Below are positions 19,653-29,037 of a DNA stretch of 64,000 nt, in pieces. Below the pieces are notes generated by a model, which worked only from the letters and a program-made list of their open reading frames with translations, did not search any database and was not told the DNA's origin. Source of the DNA: Pontibacillus chungwhensis (GTDB lineage: Bacteria > Bacillota > Bacilli > Bacillales > BH030062); the NCBI RefSeq assembly GCF_030166655.1, contig NZ_CP126446.1, forward strand, positions 2,790,001 to 2,854,000, written 5' to 3'. The stretch's first letter is position 1; every line of letters begins with the position of its first letter. The translations under genes were made by a program, and so were the position numbers.

Positions 19653-20459
19653 TTAAGACTTTGAGTGAATTCGATTGAGAATCGTATTAGCTGTTTCTTC
19701 AACGGCTTTGTTTGAAACATCAATTACATCACATTGAATGCGGTCCACTACGGAATTAAAATGGCTAAGCTCGTGGTGGATGCGTTCCATATTAGCATAG
19801 GTCGCCTGATCATCCAATCCTAATGCTTTCAAGCGCTCTCTGCGAATATCATTAAGCTTTTCTGCACTAATCTTAAGACCTATACATTTTGAAGGATTCA
19901 CTTTAAAGAGTTCTTCAGGTGGGTCCACCTCTGGAACAATAGGGACATTGGCTACTTTCAAGCGTTTATGTGCTAAGTACTGAGAAAGTGGTGTCTTCGA
20001 AGTTCTTGAAACGCCTATTAACACGACATCTGCTTTCAGAATCCCTCTAGGGTCTCTCCCGTCGTCATATTTCACTGCAAATTCAATGGCCTCTACCCTC
20101 TTAAAGTAATCTTCATCCAACTTGTGAACTAGCCCTGGTTCTAGGCGCGGCTTCTTTCCATAATGCTTTTCAATTTGGTCTATAAAAGGACCAATAATAT
20201 CAATAGCGATCACATCATGCTCTTTCGCTTCTTGTAATAAGTACTCTCTAAATTCAGGGATGACTAATGTGAAGCCAATCATTGCTTGATGATCTTTTGC
20301 CTGAAGGACAGCCTCTTTTAGAGTGGCTTTATCCTCAATATATGGAATACGTTGAATTTCAAATTCACTGTTATTAAACTGACTAATCGATGCTTTAACA
20401 ACTAGTTCAGCTGTCTCTCCTACAGAGTCTGATACGACATAAACAATTGGTTTACCCAT
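19653..20459 (-). CDS. ppsR: Pyruvate, phosphate dikinase regulatory protein-like kinase/phosphotransferase
   Basis: A 268-aa DUF299 protein (YqfL in B. subtilis). The family carries out ADP-dependent phosphorylation and Pi-dependent dephosphorylation of PPDK or PEP synthase. The P-loop-like motif [11 protein letters not shown] (~152-162) and the N-terminal [11 protein letters not shown] are present. In B. subtilis YqfL modulates CcpN activity, and here it is again directly downstream of ccpN (19 nt apart). The target enzyme is not in the window. Confidence 0.9.
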   Translation of the reverse strand: MGKPIVYVVSDSVGETAELVVKASISQFNNSEFEIQRIPYIEDKATLKEAVLQAKDHQAMIGFTLVIPEFREYLLQEAKEHDVIAIDIIGPFIDQIEKHYGKKPRLEPGLVHKLDEDYFKRVEAIEFAVKYDDGRDPRGILKADVVLIGVSRTSKTPLSQYLAHKRLKVANVPIVPEVDPPEELFKVNPSKCIGLKISAEKLNDIRRERLKALGLDDQATYANMERIHHELSHFNSVVDRIQCDVIDVSNKAVEETANTILNRIHSKS

Positions 20460-20478
20460 CCTACTACCTCCTCACGCC

Positions 20479-21108
20479 TTATATACGTTCATCACGTCCT
20501 AGTTCAACTAGTGCTTTCGTTAAGTTCGTTTTCGTTAAACGACCAATAACTTCATAGCCTTCTGCGTCATTCTTAACAACCGGAAGCGCATCAATTTGTT
20601 TATCGATTAGCATTTGACCTGCTTCTAGCAATAGGTCTTCTTTATAACAAAGCGTAACATTCGGCATCCTTGTCATTATAATATGAACGGGAATTTCCCG
20701 TAAATCTTGATTTCCGATACTTGCACGCAATAAATCCTTACGTGATAACACACCTACTAATTTTGCATGATCATTTACTACAAAAAGGGTTCCGACATCT
20801 TCTAGAAACATCGTACAGATTGCGTCGTATACAGAGACGTTTTCATGAACGACAACAGGAATCGATTGAAAGTCTTGAACTTTAAACTTTTTTAGTTTTT
20901 CAGTTAATAGTTCTGAGCCAGTTTTGCCAGTATAAAAATACCCTACTCTCGGTCTTGCATCTAAGTATCCCGCCATGGTCAGAATGGCTAAATCCGGTCG
21001 CAGGGTTGCTCGTGTCAAACTTAAACGCTCTGCTATATTCTCCCCTGTAATCGGACCGTTTTCTTTAACAATTTCTATAATATGTTCCTGGCGTTGTGTT
21101 AAGTCCAT
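20479..21108 (-). CDS. ccpN: Gluconeogenesis repressor CcpN-like (HTH plus CBS pair)
   Basis: Transcription factor of 209 aa. An N-terminal winged helix-turn-helix (QEHIIEIVKENGPITGENIAERLSLTRATLR) is followed by two CBS repeats (from ~75), which bind adenine nucleotides. CcpN represses gapB and pckA during growth on glucose in B. subtilis. The order ccpN-ppsR is conserved. Upstream, however, the glyQS genes that normally precede it are absent and recO follows after a 266-nt gap. Confidence 0.9.
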   Translation of the reverse strand: MDLTQRQEHIIEIVKENGPITGENIAERLSLTRATLRPDLAILTMAGYLDARPRVGYFYTGKTGSELLTEKLKKFKVQDFQSIPVVVHENVSVYDAICTMFLEDVGTLFVVNDHAKLVGVLSRKDLLRASIGNQDLREIPVHIIMTRMPNVTLCYKEDLLLEAGQMLIDKQIDALPVVKNDAEGYEVIGRLTKTNLTKALVELGRDERI

Positions 21109-21262
21109 CGTTTCACCACCTCTTACTATGTGTCATACTATTTAAAATATTATATCTCATTTTAGCCATAGTTGGAAGAACAGTCCTCTCTTATTTCACC
21201 GTTCACTTCAAAATAAGCAACATAAACACCATCATTTTTGTACAACTTCTCCGTCATAAGTG

Positions 21263-21305
21263 AAAAAACCTCGCCCCCATACCCAATCAAGGTATAAAGA
21301 CGAGT
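21263..21305 (-). terminator. Probable terminator downstream of recO
   Basis: On the minus strand a stem with ATACC / GGTAT and CTCG / CGAG pairs (with internal mismatches) is followed by GTTTTTTCA. It separates recO from ccpN. Confidence 0.55.
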
Positions 21306-21374
21306 TTCCTCTTATGTGATCCGTTATGCGCTTTGCAAGAATACTGAACAGTCCTTGAAATGTCAACTATTCCG

Positions 21375-22121
21375 CTACTCTTTCAGCCAATCTAATTGAT
21401 TTAAGAACTTCTTCGACTTTAAATAATAGCCACCATAGCGATCATAATATTCGGTTATGATTTGCTTGAGTCGTTCCTTATTTTCTTGTTTTACAGATAT
21501 ATTGCCAACCCTCGTTACGTCTACTCCAAGGCATATTCGTAAAAGTTTCAAGAGGTTTGGTGAGAGACCGTAAGAATGGGGGTCTATGTGTCGGCACCTC
21601 GTACACAACGTCCCACCTTCTTGTACAGAAAAAGAAAAAGGCTCTACTTCAGACCCGCAGTTCACACAACGATGAACTTCAGGCGCAAAGCCGCCTTTAC
21701 GAAACATCTTCATTTCATACATGAACATTAGAATATCTAAATCTTTATCTTCTGTAATCCAAATAAATGTTTGTAACAGCTGTTGAAACAAAAACGGGTC
21801 AGGCTTGTTTTGTTCCTGTAGCTTATCAGTCAGTTCTGCCATATAAGAAGCATACGCTGTCTTAACGATATCTTCTCGAATGGCTCGCAAGGAATACAAT
21901 ACCTCTCCTTGCTGCAAGGTCCCCATGTTAGAGCCCATTTGCACCAAGAAGGAAGCATATACAAACGGTTGGGTAATTGCTGTTAATCGACTTTTAGGCT
22001 TTTTAGCCCCTCTTGCCATTACAGCAATTTTACCTTTTTCCCGCGTGAACAAGGTGACAATTTTGTTCGTTTCCCCGTAGTCACCTGTTCTGATTACAAT
22101 CCCCTCTACCTTTTCTAACAA
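21375..22121 (-). CDS. recO: DNA repair protein RecO
   Basis: Recombination mediator (248 aa) that loads RecA with RecF and RecR. N-terminal OB fold (EGIVIRTGDYGETNKIVTLF) and a central zinc-binding cluster (CVNCG...CTRC, ~149-174) are visible. The start is TTG with GGTGAG upstream. It follows yqzL by 23 nt in the era-yqzL-recO order of B. subtilis. Confidence 0.95.
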   Translation of the reverse strand: MLEKVEGIVIRTGDYGETNKIVTLFTREKGKIAVMARGAKKPKSRLTAITQPFVYASFLVQMGSNMGTLQQGEVLYSLRAIREDIVKTAYASYMAELTDKLQEQNKPDPFLFQQLLQTFIWITEDKDLDILMFMYEMKMFRKGGFAPEVHRCVNCGSEVEPFSFSVQEGGTLCTRCRHIDPHSYGLSPNLLKLLRICLGVDVTRVGNISVKQENKERLKQIITEYYDRYGGYYLKSKKFLNQLDWLKE

Positions 22122-22144
22122 TATAACTCACCTATCTTCTTTCT

Positions 22145-22291
22145 CTACAACTGTCGATCAAATTCTGCATAATCTTCACTGTGTTCTCTAACTGGAGAAC
22201 CTTCACTATCTGTAGTTTCCATTTCTTTCATTAATAAATAGGTTTCAATGTTTCCTGTTTGACTAAAGACCTTCCATGTAAAGTCGAGCAC
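22145..22291 (-). CDS. yqzL: Small protein YqzL
   Basis: A 48-aa conserved Bacillaceae protein of unknown function; from memory the B. subtilis homologue begins MLDFTWKVFSQTGNI, and here residues 1-15 read VLDFTWKVFSQTGNI. The GTG at 22291 is preceded by AAGGTGGGGG at a suitable distance; the frame is open 24 codons further upstream, but without a comparable binding site. It lies between era and recO as in B. subtilis. Confidence 0.85.
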   Translation of the reverse strand: MLDFTWKVFSQTGNIETYLLMKEMETTDSEGSPVREHSEDYAEFDRQL

Positions 22292-22387
22292 AAGAAACCC
22301 CCACCTTTCTATTGGATTAAGAAAATGTATGATTAATCTTAGATTGACCGTAAACGCCGGCACTCATGTGACTTAATATTTTCCAAA

Positions 22388-23290
22388 TTAATATTCGTCT
22401 TCTCTGTAACCATACTCTTGCAAGTGATTTGTACGATTACGCCAGTCTTTTTGAACCTTCACAAAAAGCTCTAAATAAATTTTAGTTCCTAGTAAAGCTT
22501 CAATATCTTTACGAGCTCTCTGTCCAATTTCCTTCAACATCGAACCTTGTTTTCCAATAATGATTCCTTTTTGACTAGAGCGTTCAACAATAATGGAAGC
22601 TTGCACGTTCAATTTTTCGTTTTCTCGCTCTTCAATTCCCTCAATGACTACCGCAATGGAGTGAGGAACTTCTTCACGAGTTAAATGTAGCGCCTTCTCG
22701 CGAATTAACTCACTGATTACAAAGCGCTCTGGGTGGTCTGTAATCATATCTTCCGGATAGAATTGTGGTCCTTCAGGCATCTTCTCAACCATTAACTTCA
22801 ATAGGTTATCAACGTTATTGCCTTCAAGGGCAGAGATCGGTACAATCTCAGCGAAGTCATACTTTGTTCGATACTCATCAATTAGTTTAATTAATTCGTC
22901 CGGGTGAACCTGATCTAATTTATTCACAATCAAGAAGACAGGTTGCTTTACTTTTTGAAGCATATTGATAATAAATTCATCACCACGTCCAAAGCCTTCC
23001 TTCGCATTCACCATAAATAATACTAAGTCTACTTCGTTTAAGCTTTGTTCAGCGACATTCACCATAAAGCTGCCTAATTTATGTTTTGGTTTATGGATCC
23101 CTGGCGTATCTATAAATACCAATTGGGCGTCATCTTGTGTGTAAACCCCTTGAATTTTGTTACGAGTTGTTTGTGCCTTATCACTCATTATGGCAATCTT
23201 CTGGCCAATAACCCGATTCATAAATGTGGATTTTCCTACGTTTGGTCGTCCGATAATGGATATAAATCCTGATTTGAAATCTGATTCCAT
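22388..23290 (-). CDS. era: GTPase Era
   Basis: Essential ribosome-assembly GTPase that binds 16S rRNA near its 3' end. G1 [10 protein letters not shown]3 [11 protein letters not shown]4 NKLD and the C-terminal KH domain ([13 protein letters not shown]) are complete; 300 aa is the usual length. GGAGG precedes the ATG. In B. subtilis cdd lies between dgkA and era; here a 198-nt gap with only the dgkA terminator remains. Confidence 0.97.
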   Translation of the reverse strand: MESDFKSGFISIIGRPNVGKSTFMNRVIGQKIAIMSDKAQTTRNKIQGVYTQDDAQLVFIDTPGIHKPKHKLGSFMVNVAEQSLNEVDLVLFMVNAKEGFGRGDEFIINMLQKVKQPVFLIVNKLDQVHPDELIKLIDEYRTKYDFAEIVPISALEGNNVDNLLKLMVEKMPEGPQFYPEDMITDHPERFVISELIREKALHLTREEVPHSIAVVIEGIEERENEKLNVQASIIVERSSQKGIIIGKQGSMLKEIGQRARKDIEALLGTKIYLELFVKVQKDWRNRTNHLQEYGYREDEY

Positions 23291-23455
23291 GTTGTATCCT
23301 CCATGCTTTGATGATTATTCCTTAAATCAATCTTGATTTTTTTCTATTTTACTACAAATTCGCCTTCATTTCATGTAATCGACAAAAGCAGTTACGATGT
23401 TACAAGAAAACAAAAAGGTTATTGTTTCCCCTTTTGATTTTTAACAATTAACAAC

Positions 23456-23487
23456 AAAAAAGACCCGGAAAAGAGTTCCCAGGTCTT
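23456..23487 (-). terminator. Terminator of the phoH-to-dgkA gene group
   Basis: AGACC-t-GG / CC-g-GGTCT stem (minus strand) followed by a TTTTTT tract, directly beyond the dgkA stop. Confidence 0.75.
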
Positions 23488-23488
23488 C

Positions 23489-23860
23489 TTAGAATAGTTT
23501 AGGAAGAAATATAATACAAGCAATAATTACAGAAGCTAGCGCGGCAACTAGTACCGCTCCAGCTGATATGTCTTTAATTTCCCCTACCAAGGGGTGATAA
23601 TTTGGCGATAAGAAATCCATAATTCGCTCAATTACAGAATTAATCATTTCTAAAATAATGACAATAGCCATTATAGTAATGACCGCAACCCACTCCCATG
23701 CTACTAAACCAAAAAAAAGACCCGCTAGTATCACAAGAGCTGATACGGACAAATGAATTCTAAAGTTTCGTTCCGTTTTAAGTACGTTCCATAGACCGTT
23801 AAAGGCAAAGGAAAAACCGATGAGCTTTTTTTTACTCGTTCCGTTTGAGCCCGAACTCAT
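23489..23860 (-). CDS. dgkA: Diacylglycerol/undecaprenol kinase DgkA
   Basis: A 123-aa trimeric membrane kinase. Gram-positive members phosphorylate undecaprenol to recycle the cell-wall lipid carrier. Three membrane helices and the signature EMINSVIERIMDFLSP are present. The ATG at 23860 has AGAGGAAA upstream and overlaps the end of ybeY by 29 nt, which suggests coupled translation. Confidence 0.92.
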   Translation of the reverse strand: MSSGSNGTSKKKLIGFSFAFNGLWNVLKTERNFRIHLSVSALVILAGLFFGLVAWEWVAVITIMAIVIILEMINSVIERIMDFLSPNYHPLVGEIKDISAGAVLVAALASVIIACIIFLPKLF

Positions 23861-24302
23861 GTAAAATTTCCTCTTGTCTTGTGAACATTTTCTTTTCATC
23901 CTCTTTATTCATGTGGTCATACCCAAGCAGGTGTAAAAACCCATGAAGAGCTAAAAAGCCAAGTTCACGCTCATAAGAATGGTTATATTCCTCAGCCTGT
24001 TCCTTTGCTCTGTCTACAGATATAACAATATCTCCAAGAAGAAGTGGCATTTCAGCCCCCATGATTTTCATTTCTCCTTCTCCCTCTTCTTGCATCGCAA
24101 ACGAAATCACATCCGTCGGTTCATCCTTCTGACGGTAGTTACGGTTAATAATTTGAATTTCGTTATTGTCAACGAACGACACCGATAACTCAGCTTCATC
24201 TGTGACATTTTCCTTTTTTGAGGCGAAGTCCAAAATACGCTGGATTAAATCAACATAATTCTCTTCTACTGAGTTTGTTTCATCGTGAAAATCAATGTAC
24301 AT
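23832..24302 (-). CDS. ybeY: Endoribonuclease YbeY
   Basis: Metal-dependent RNase for 16S rRNA 3'-end maturation and ribosome quality control (156 aa). The zinc motif HGFLHLLGYDH (H3-x5-H pattern) is intact and follows the conserved 'TDVISFAM'. It begins 2 nt after pgpH and overlaps dgkA. Confidence 0.95.
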   Translation of the reverse strand: MYIDFHDETNSVEENYVDLIQRILDFASKKENVTDEAELSVSFVDNNEIQIINRNYRQKDEPTDVISFAMQEEGEGEMKIMGAEMPLLLGDIVISVDRAKEQAEEYNHSYERELGFLALHGFLHLLGYDHMNKEDEKKMFTRQEEILHEFGLKRNE

Positions 24303-24304
24303 AT

Positions 24305-26443
24305 TTATGCCTCCTTTACGGCCGCTTTTGTTTCTGGATATTGAATTCTTGAATGAAATATACCTTGTAACGTTTCACAAATCGCTGTTTGTATACGCTC
24401 TAGGTCTTTTAATGTTAAAGGACTATCGGATAATTGTCCATCCAGAAGACGGTCAATGATAATTGAGTGAACGAGATTTTCAATATCTTCTGGCGAAGGA
24501 GATTTCATAGACCTCACAGCAGCTTCTACCGAATCACAAATGCAAACAATGGCTGCTTCACTGGACTGTGGCTTTGGTCCAGGGTAACGAAATAAATCCT
24601 CTTGAACATCTTCATCCCCCTGTTTAGCTTTATGATAAAAATATTTCAACAAGGTTGTACCATGATGTTGTTCAGCAATTGCTATAATTTCCTCAGGCAT
24701 CTTATGTTTCCGTAGCATCTCAGCACCGATATAAGGGTGACTAATAATGATTTCTGCGCTTTTATGAGGCTTTAATTCATCATGGGGATTTTTCATGCCC
24801 ATCTGATTTTCAATAAAGTACTGAGGTTCTGACGTTTTCCCCAAATCATGATAATAAGCGCCAACCCGAGCGAGTAACCCGTTTGCTCCGACCGCTTCAC
24901 ATGCGGCCTCACTCAAATTGGCCACCATCACACTATGGTGATACGTCCCAGGCGTCTGGGTTAAGATCTTTCGGAGAAGAGGGTGATTCGGGTTAGACAA
25001 TGTAATGAGCAACGTATCTGATAGCATACCCAAACCGGCTTCGAAAAATGGCAATAACCCAAATGTAAGGACGGATGATAAAAAGGCAGCTAATACAGCA
25101 TACCCTAGCGTTATGGCTAAGTTTGAAACAGAAATCGGCTCATAAGTCAGCATGACAAAGGCACTAACCAATAGCATATTGACTACCGTAACTCCGAATC
25201 CCGTTTTCAGGATAGAGGTCTTATCTTTTACATTATGTAGAAAGATAATCGCAGCTAACTGGGAAAATAGAAAATAAATACCGGCTTCTACATTTAAAGT
25301 TCCAGGAATTTGATCATTAAAGAAAATTGTACCAAAAACCGCAAATAAAACACTCGAAAAAACAGCGATTCTCTCATGAATAAGAAGCTTTAATAACATT
25401 GCGCCAGCAGCTACAGGCACTGCATAGTATAAATCATCAATTGAAGTCTGAAAGAGACTCCCTACCTTCATCAAAAGAAAGACAAGAATGCTTATAAAGA
25501 GAACGGCGAGTACCTTCGGATGATCCAACTGGTCCAGTTCTTTCATTCTTCTTAACTCATAGAAAAGGATACCTAGCGACAAAATAATGACGACGATGAG
25601 TCCTGTATAAGGATACCAATTGTTTTTCCCATCGAGTAACCCTACTAACTCTAAGCGTTCGTAGACATCATTAGAGATGGTCTCCCCTTGAAAGACTAAC
25701 ACCTGACCTTGTCTAATCATGACCGGTTCCACATCGTTTGCTGCTTCGTTTTGGGCTTGGATCTTCTTATCCTCATCGATAAATGAATTACGAACCACTA
25801 AGAATTCTGTCAGAGATTGGACTGCTTCTTTCAGAGAGGGATCAAAGCTACTAAACTGCAGTTCGTTTAAAACCTCTTTACGGGCTTCTTCCACCCCTTC
25901 CTCTCTCACACCTGCACGGAGAACGTCTGTTAAAGCTTTTTGAAGCATTTCTTCAGCCACATTCCTCTGATCAGCAGGTGCTTGCAATAAATGCTTTAAG
26001 ACCTCTTTATCCACTTGTTTGGTGATATCTTCTGAAAGCATGGATTGAAGTTTAGCCACATCACTCTTTTGTTCCTCTAAAGCTTCCGAATCTTTATCTT
26101 TTTCATCATTTTGGCTTTCCACAACCCTAACCGCGTTAAAGATCTCTTCCATGTAATTGATGCGGGTATTGGTGATAAAGTTTCTGATGGTGTAGACATC
26201 CTCAACCGATTCCATTGCCTCGTCCCGTTTTTCTTGAGTTCGGTCTTTATCTTCTACATTTACAGGGGAGAGAATGGTATCCTTTGCTGTGTCTAGCCTT
26301 TTCACATCATAGGTCTTGGTTTGAACATTTGAAAAAGCAAGCAAAAACATGACCAGAGCCAATATTGCTAAAGATGCCCCCGTGGTAACCCACAAATTCT
26401 GAAACACATTTCCCTTGATGAACTGATTCCACCAGTTTCTCAC
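24305..26443 (-). CDS. pgpH: Cyclic-di-AMP phosphodiesterase PgpH (7TM-HD)
   Basis: Membrane phosphodiesterase hydrolysing c-di-AMP, a signal tied to potassium and osmotic balance. Layout: TM1 (~15-37), a large extracellular 7TMR-HDED domain (~40-265), seven TM helices (~270-470), then the cytoplasmic HD domain (HHSVMVANLSE, YYHDLGKT, HPYIGAEM, EQHHGTT). GTG at 26443 has GGAGGGG 6 nt upstream and gives 712 aa, close to B. subtilis YqfF; the ATG at 26470 lies in a terminator hairpin with no binding site. Confidence 0.94.
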   Translation of the reverse strand: MRNWWNQFIKGNVFQNLWVTTGASLAILALVMFLLAFSNVQTKTYDVKRLDTAKDTILSPVNVEDKDRTQEKRDEAMESVEDVYTIRNFITNTRINYMEEIFNAVRVVESQNDEKDKDSEALEEQKSDVAKLQSMLSEDITKQVDKEVLKHLLQAPADQRNVAEEMLQKALTDVLRAGVREEGVEEARKEVLNELQFSSFDPSLKEAVQSLTEFLVVRNSFIDEDKKIQAQNEAANDVEPVMIRQGQVLVFQGETISNDVYERLELVGLLDGKNNWYPYTGLIVVIILSLGILFYELRRMKELDQLDHPKVLAVLFISILVFLLMKVGSLFQTSIDDLYYAVPVAAGAMLLKLLIHERIAVFSSVLFAVFGTIFFNDQIPGTLNVEAGIYFLFSQLAAIIFLHNVKDKTSILKTGFGVTVVNMLLVSAFVMLTYEPISVSNLAITLGYAVLAAFLSSVLTFGLLPFFEAGLGMLSDTLLITLSNPNHPLLRKILTQTPGTYHHSVMVANLSEAACEAVGANGLLARVGAYYHDLGKTSEPQYFIENQMGMKNPHDELKPHKSAEIIISHPYIGAEMLRKHKMPEEIIAIAEQHHGTTLLKYFYHKAKQGDEDVQEDLFRYPGPKPQSSEAAIVCICDSVEAAVRSMKSPSPEDIENLVHSIIIDRLLDGQLSDSPLTLKDLERIQTAICETLQGIFHSRIQYPETKAAVKEA

Positions 26444-26471
26444 CCAATTCCCCTCCATTATTCTAAACATA

Positions 26472-26500
26472 GAAAGAAGACCCTTAAAAAAGGGTCTTTC
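26472..26500 (-). terminator. Terminator or attenuator between phoH and pgpH
   Basis: AAGACCCTT / AAGGGTCTT stem with TCTTTCT beyond it on the minus strand. Because downstream genes follow closely it may reduce rather than stop transcription. Confidence 0.6.
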
Positions 26501-26503
26501 TAC

Positions 26504-27463
26504 TTACTTTTCGTCCTCATAAGCGTCAATAACTCGTTGAACTAATGGGTGACGGACAACGTCTGACTGTTCTAAATAGGAAAAAGCAATTCCTTTAATA
26601 CCAGACAACCGTTTTTCTGAAGTTTTCAATCCTGATGTAACACCTTTTGGTAGATCGACTTGAGTGATATCGCCCGTTATGACCATTTTTGATCCAAAAC
26701 CAAGACGAGTGATGAACATTTTCATTTGTTCTGGCGTCGTATTCTGAGCCTCATCTAAAATAACAAAGGCATCGTCTAACGTCCGGCCTCTCATGTACGC
26801 TAAAGGAGCAATTTCGATCGTTCCCCTCTCCATAAGCCTTGCCGTGTGTTCTGTACCAAATAAATCATGAAGCGCGTCATATAAAGGCCTTAAGTAAGGA
26901 TCGACCTTTTCCTTTAAATCTCCTGGTAAAAAGCCGAGGCTTTCCCCCGCTTCGACAGCTGGTCTTGTTAATATGATTCGTTTGACTTCGTTATTCTTTA
27001 ACGCTTGCACAGCCATTACAACGGCAAGATAGGTCTTCCCAGTACCTGCTGGACCAATTCCAAAGACCAGGTCATGTGTTTTCATACCCGAAACATAGTT
27101 CCGTTGCCCTAATGTCTTTACTCGAACCGGTTTCCCTTTTGCATTTCGAATGATCTCGTCTTCAAATAACGTTTCAAACTGTTGAATTTCATTCTTCTTA
27201 GCCAGATCGATGGCATAGATAACATCACGTTCAGAGATCGTTAAGCCTTTACGAACGATTTTAAGCAACTCATGAAATACTTGTTCTACTAAAAGAACAT
27301 GATCTTTATTTCCAGATACACTGACATGTTCGCCTCTCGTAACAATGGATACACTTAATTGAGACTCCATTTGTTTCAGATTGCGATCGCCTGTCCCAAA
27401 TAAGGCTAACGCTTCATTCGGATTATCTAATTGAATGTCGATTGTACGTAAATCTTCCTGCAT
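26504..27463 (-). CDS. phoH: PhoH-family ATPase
   Basis: A 319-aa PhoH-like NTPase, probably acting in RNA metabolism; many relatives lie next to ybeY as here. An N-terminal KH-like part is followed by Walker A GPAGTGKTYLA (~133) and Walker B FVILDEAQNTTPEQ. AAGGAG precedes the ATG. It follows yqfD by 3 nt, so the sporulation genes yqfC and yqfD may be co-transcribed with it. Confidence 0.93.
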   Translation of the reverse strand: MQEDLRTIDIQLDNPNEALALFGTGDRNLKQMESQLSVSIVTRGEHVSVSGNKDHVLLVEQVFHELLKIVRKGLTISERDVIYAIDLAKKNEIQQFETLFEDEIIRNAKGKPVRVKTLGQRNYVSGMKTHDLVFGIGPAGTGKTYLAVVMAVQALKNNEVKRIILTRPAVEAGESLGFLPGDLKEKVDPYLRPLYDALHDLFGTEHTARLMERGTIEIAPLAYMRGRTLDDAFVILDEAQNTTPEQMKMFITRLGFGSKMVITGDITQVDLPKGVTSGLKTSEKRLSGIKGIAFSYLEQSDVVRHPLVQRVIDAYEDEK

Positions 27464-27466
27464 GCT

Positions 27467-28654
27467 TCAGTCTCCTTGAGTGATAGGTTGAGGTTTTGAT
27501 ATATCTTCATGAACTTTGAAATATAGGATTAATTTAACTTTACCATTCTCTTTCTGACGGTGCAAAACTTTTTGGGTGATAATTTTGGAATTTTGTGGGA
27601 GGTTCTGTTTTAGTTCCTTTTCTGCTTGCTGAATTCCTATTTTCAGTGCTTGTTCGTCTGTTCTTAACTCCTCATAGAGCTCAGCCTCTGAGATTTCCTT
27701 AGAAGAGAAACCAATAGGCAGTTTCCACTTAAAGAAGTAGAACGGTTTGTTGTATTCCTCTTCGTGGATCCTTTTAAACTCAGGTTCTTTAAATCCCCAA
27801 ACAGGCACCCTAAAACCACCAAGTTGCACACCATAATGGGTTTCTTTTTTACCTGTCGTCACTTCATACTCCACTTGAAGAGGCACAACGACTTCACTTT
27901 TATACCACGTTTCTGCAATCACTTCTCCTTCGGCGTGAACCAATGTAGGCTCTTCTTCTCGCCCGATTGCGCCTGAGACTAGCAAATCACCTGACTCCAC
28001 GTAATCGTTCAGCTCGACGGCTGGTGCTCCTTTTTCAACATACATATCAACGATAATTCCTTTTTTGCGCGCATATAAACTTTGGGGACCCCCTTGTTCA
28101 GGTTCCGTTACAATGGTCTTTTCCACACCTTCTAAATGATACGTAGTACCCTTCTCTGTTACTCCTACCCATAACAGTTCAGGCACATCTGCTAACAGCT
28201 TCTGTTGCATCTCCCCAGGTGTTTCAATGGTAAATTTCCACGCCCCTCTTTTAATTCCATAGTCTTCTAAATTCTCTTTAATTTTATACTCTACTTCTGG
28301 TGTAACGCCTTCGATCTTAATCCCCCATACCATATTAGAGAGAAGAAAAATCGCAATCATTCCTAATAAAAAACCCGCTACAAGTGACCTTCTCTTAAGC
28401 AATGAACGCAACATAAACGGAAGACCATGTCTCTTTTTAAAACGGATTTTATAATCCATTTGCTTTCGTAATCGTTTAAGACTCGCCACATCTTCTAATC
28501 GTACATTGGCTTCACATGTAAACTCGTCTATTTTTTTCACATTCCAAACTGAAATTCCATTCTCAACGCAGCGGTTGAGAAAGAACTCCGGAAACTTCCC
28601 TTCAATCCTTAGTGTCGTGTACCCTGTAAAGAAGACTCCTTGCGTGATTTTCAT
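27467..28654 (-). CDS. yqfD: Sporulation protein YqfD
   Basis: A 395-aa membrane protein of the YqfD family, made in the mother cell under sigma-E in B. subtilis and needed for engulfment. One membrane helix near residues 92-112 splits a short cytoplasmic N-terminus from a large extracellular beta-rich region (POTRA-like start 'IKIEGVTPEVEYKIKENL'). AGGAGG precedes the ATG. Paired with yqfC as in other endospore formers. Confidence 0.9.
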   Translation of the reverse strand: MKITQGVFFTGYTTLRIEGKFPEFFLNRCVENGISVWNVKKIDEFTCEANVRLEDVASLKRLRKQMDYKIRFKKRHGLPFMLRSLLKRRSLVAGFLLGMIAIFLLSNMVWGIKIEGVTPEVEYKIKENLEDYGIKRGAWKFTIETPGEMQQKLLADVPELLWVGVTEKGTTYHLEGVEKTIVTEPEQGGPQSLYARKKGIIVDMYVEKGAPAVELNDYVESGDLLVSGAIGREEEPTLVHAEGEVIAETWYKSEVVVPLQVEYEVTTGKKETHYGVQLGGFRVPVWGFKEPEFKRIHEEEYNKPFYFFKWKLPIGFSSKEISEAELYEELRTDEQALKIGIQQAEKELKQNLPQNSKIITQKVLHRQKENGKVKLILYFKVHEDISKPQPITQGD

Positions 28655-28670
28655 ACGTGCCTCCTAACCT

Positions 28671-28958
28671 TTAGCCATTTTGATCTATAAATGTGACTTC
28701 ATGAATGGTTCCCTCAAGCAAAATCTCTTCCGGAAGCATCATCCGAAGCACAAATCCTTTTCCTTTGATTAGCAACTGCCCCTGCTTCAATTTCAAACGC
28801 AATTCCTCATCCGAAAAAGAAATTAACCCCTTATGATTCTCCACATATGCATGAATTTGACCAATGGTCGTAATTCTGGGTAGTTCGAGGATGACATCAG
28901 TTGGTAAATCAAGTTGTTGCGATAGCCAATTCCCTATACGTTGTTGCCATTTTTTCAT
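28671..28958 (-). CDS. yqfC: Sporulation protein YqfC
   Basis: A 95-aa member of the YabP/YqfC family, a sigma-E-controlled sporulation protein of unresolved role. The pattern 'PRITTIGQIHAYVENHKGLISF' is typical, and the C-terminus is beta-rich. AGAGGGGGC lies upstream of the ATG. It is 16 nt upstream of yqfD. Confidence 0.87.
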   Translation of the reverse strand: MKKWQQRIGNWLSQQLDLPTDVILELPRITTIGQIHAYVENHKGLISFSDEELRLKLKQGQLLIKGKGFVLRMMLPEEILLEGTIHEVTFIDQNG

Positions 28959-28991
28959 TCCAGCGTGCCCCCTCTCACATACATATCTATG

Positions 28992-29028
28992 AAAAAAGCA
29001 CGAAATGTATCACTACATTTCGTGCTTT
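28992..29028 (-). terminator. Terminator of the yqeZ-floA operon
   Basis: AAAGCACGAAATGT / ACATTTCGTGCTTT with a 6-nt loop; T run on the minus strand. It closes the yqeZ-floA-orf unit before yqfC. Confidence 0.85.
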
Positions 29029-29037
29029 CGGTAAGGG

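Noticed and set aside
21109-21374. Remnant of glyQS between recO and ccpN
   Set aside because: No glycyl-tRNA synthetase motif or long frame is visible; only a terminator and promoter-like sequence.
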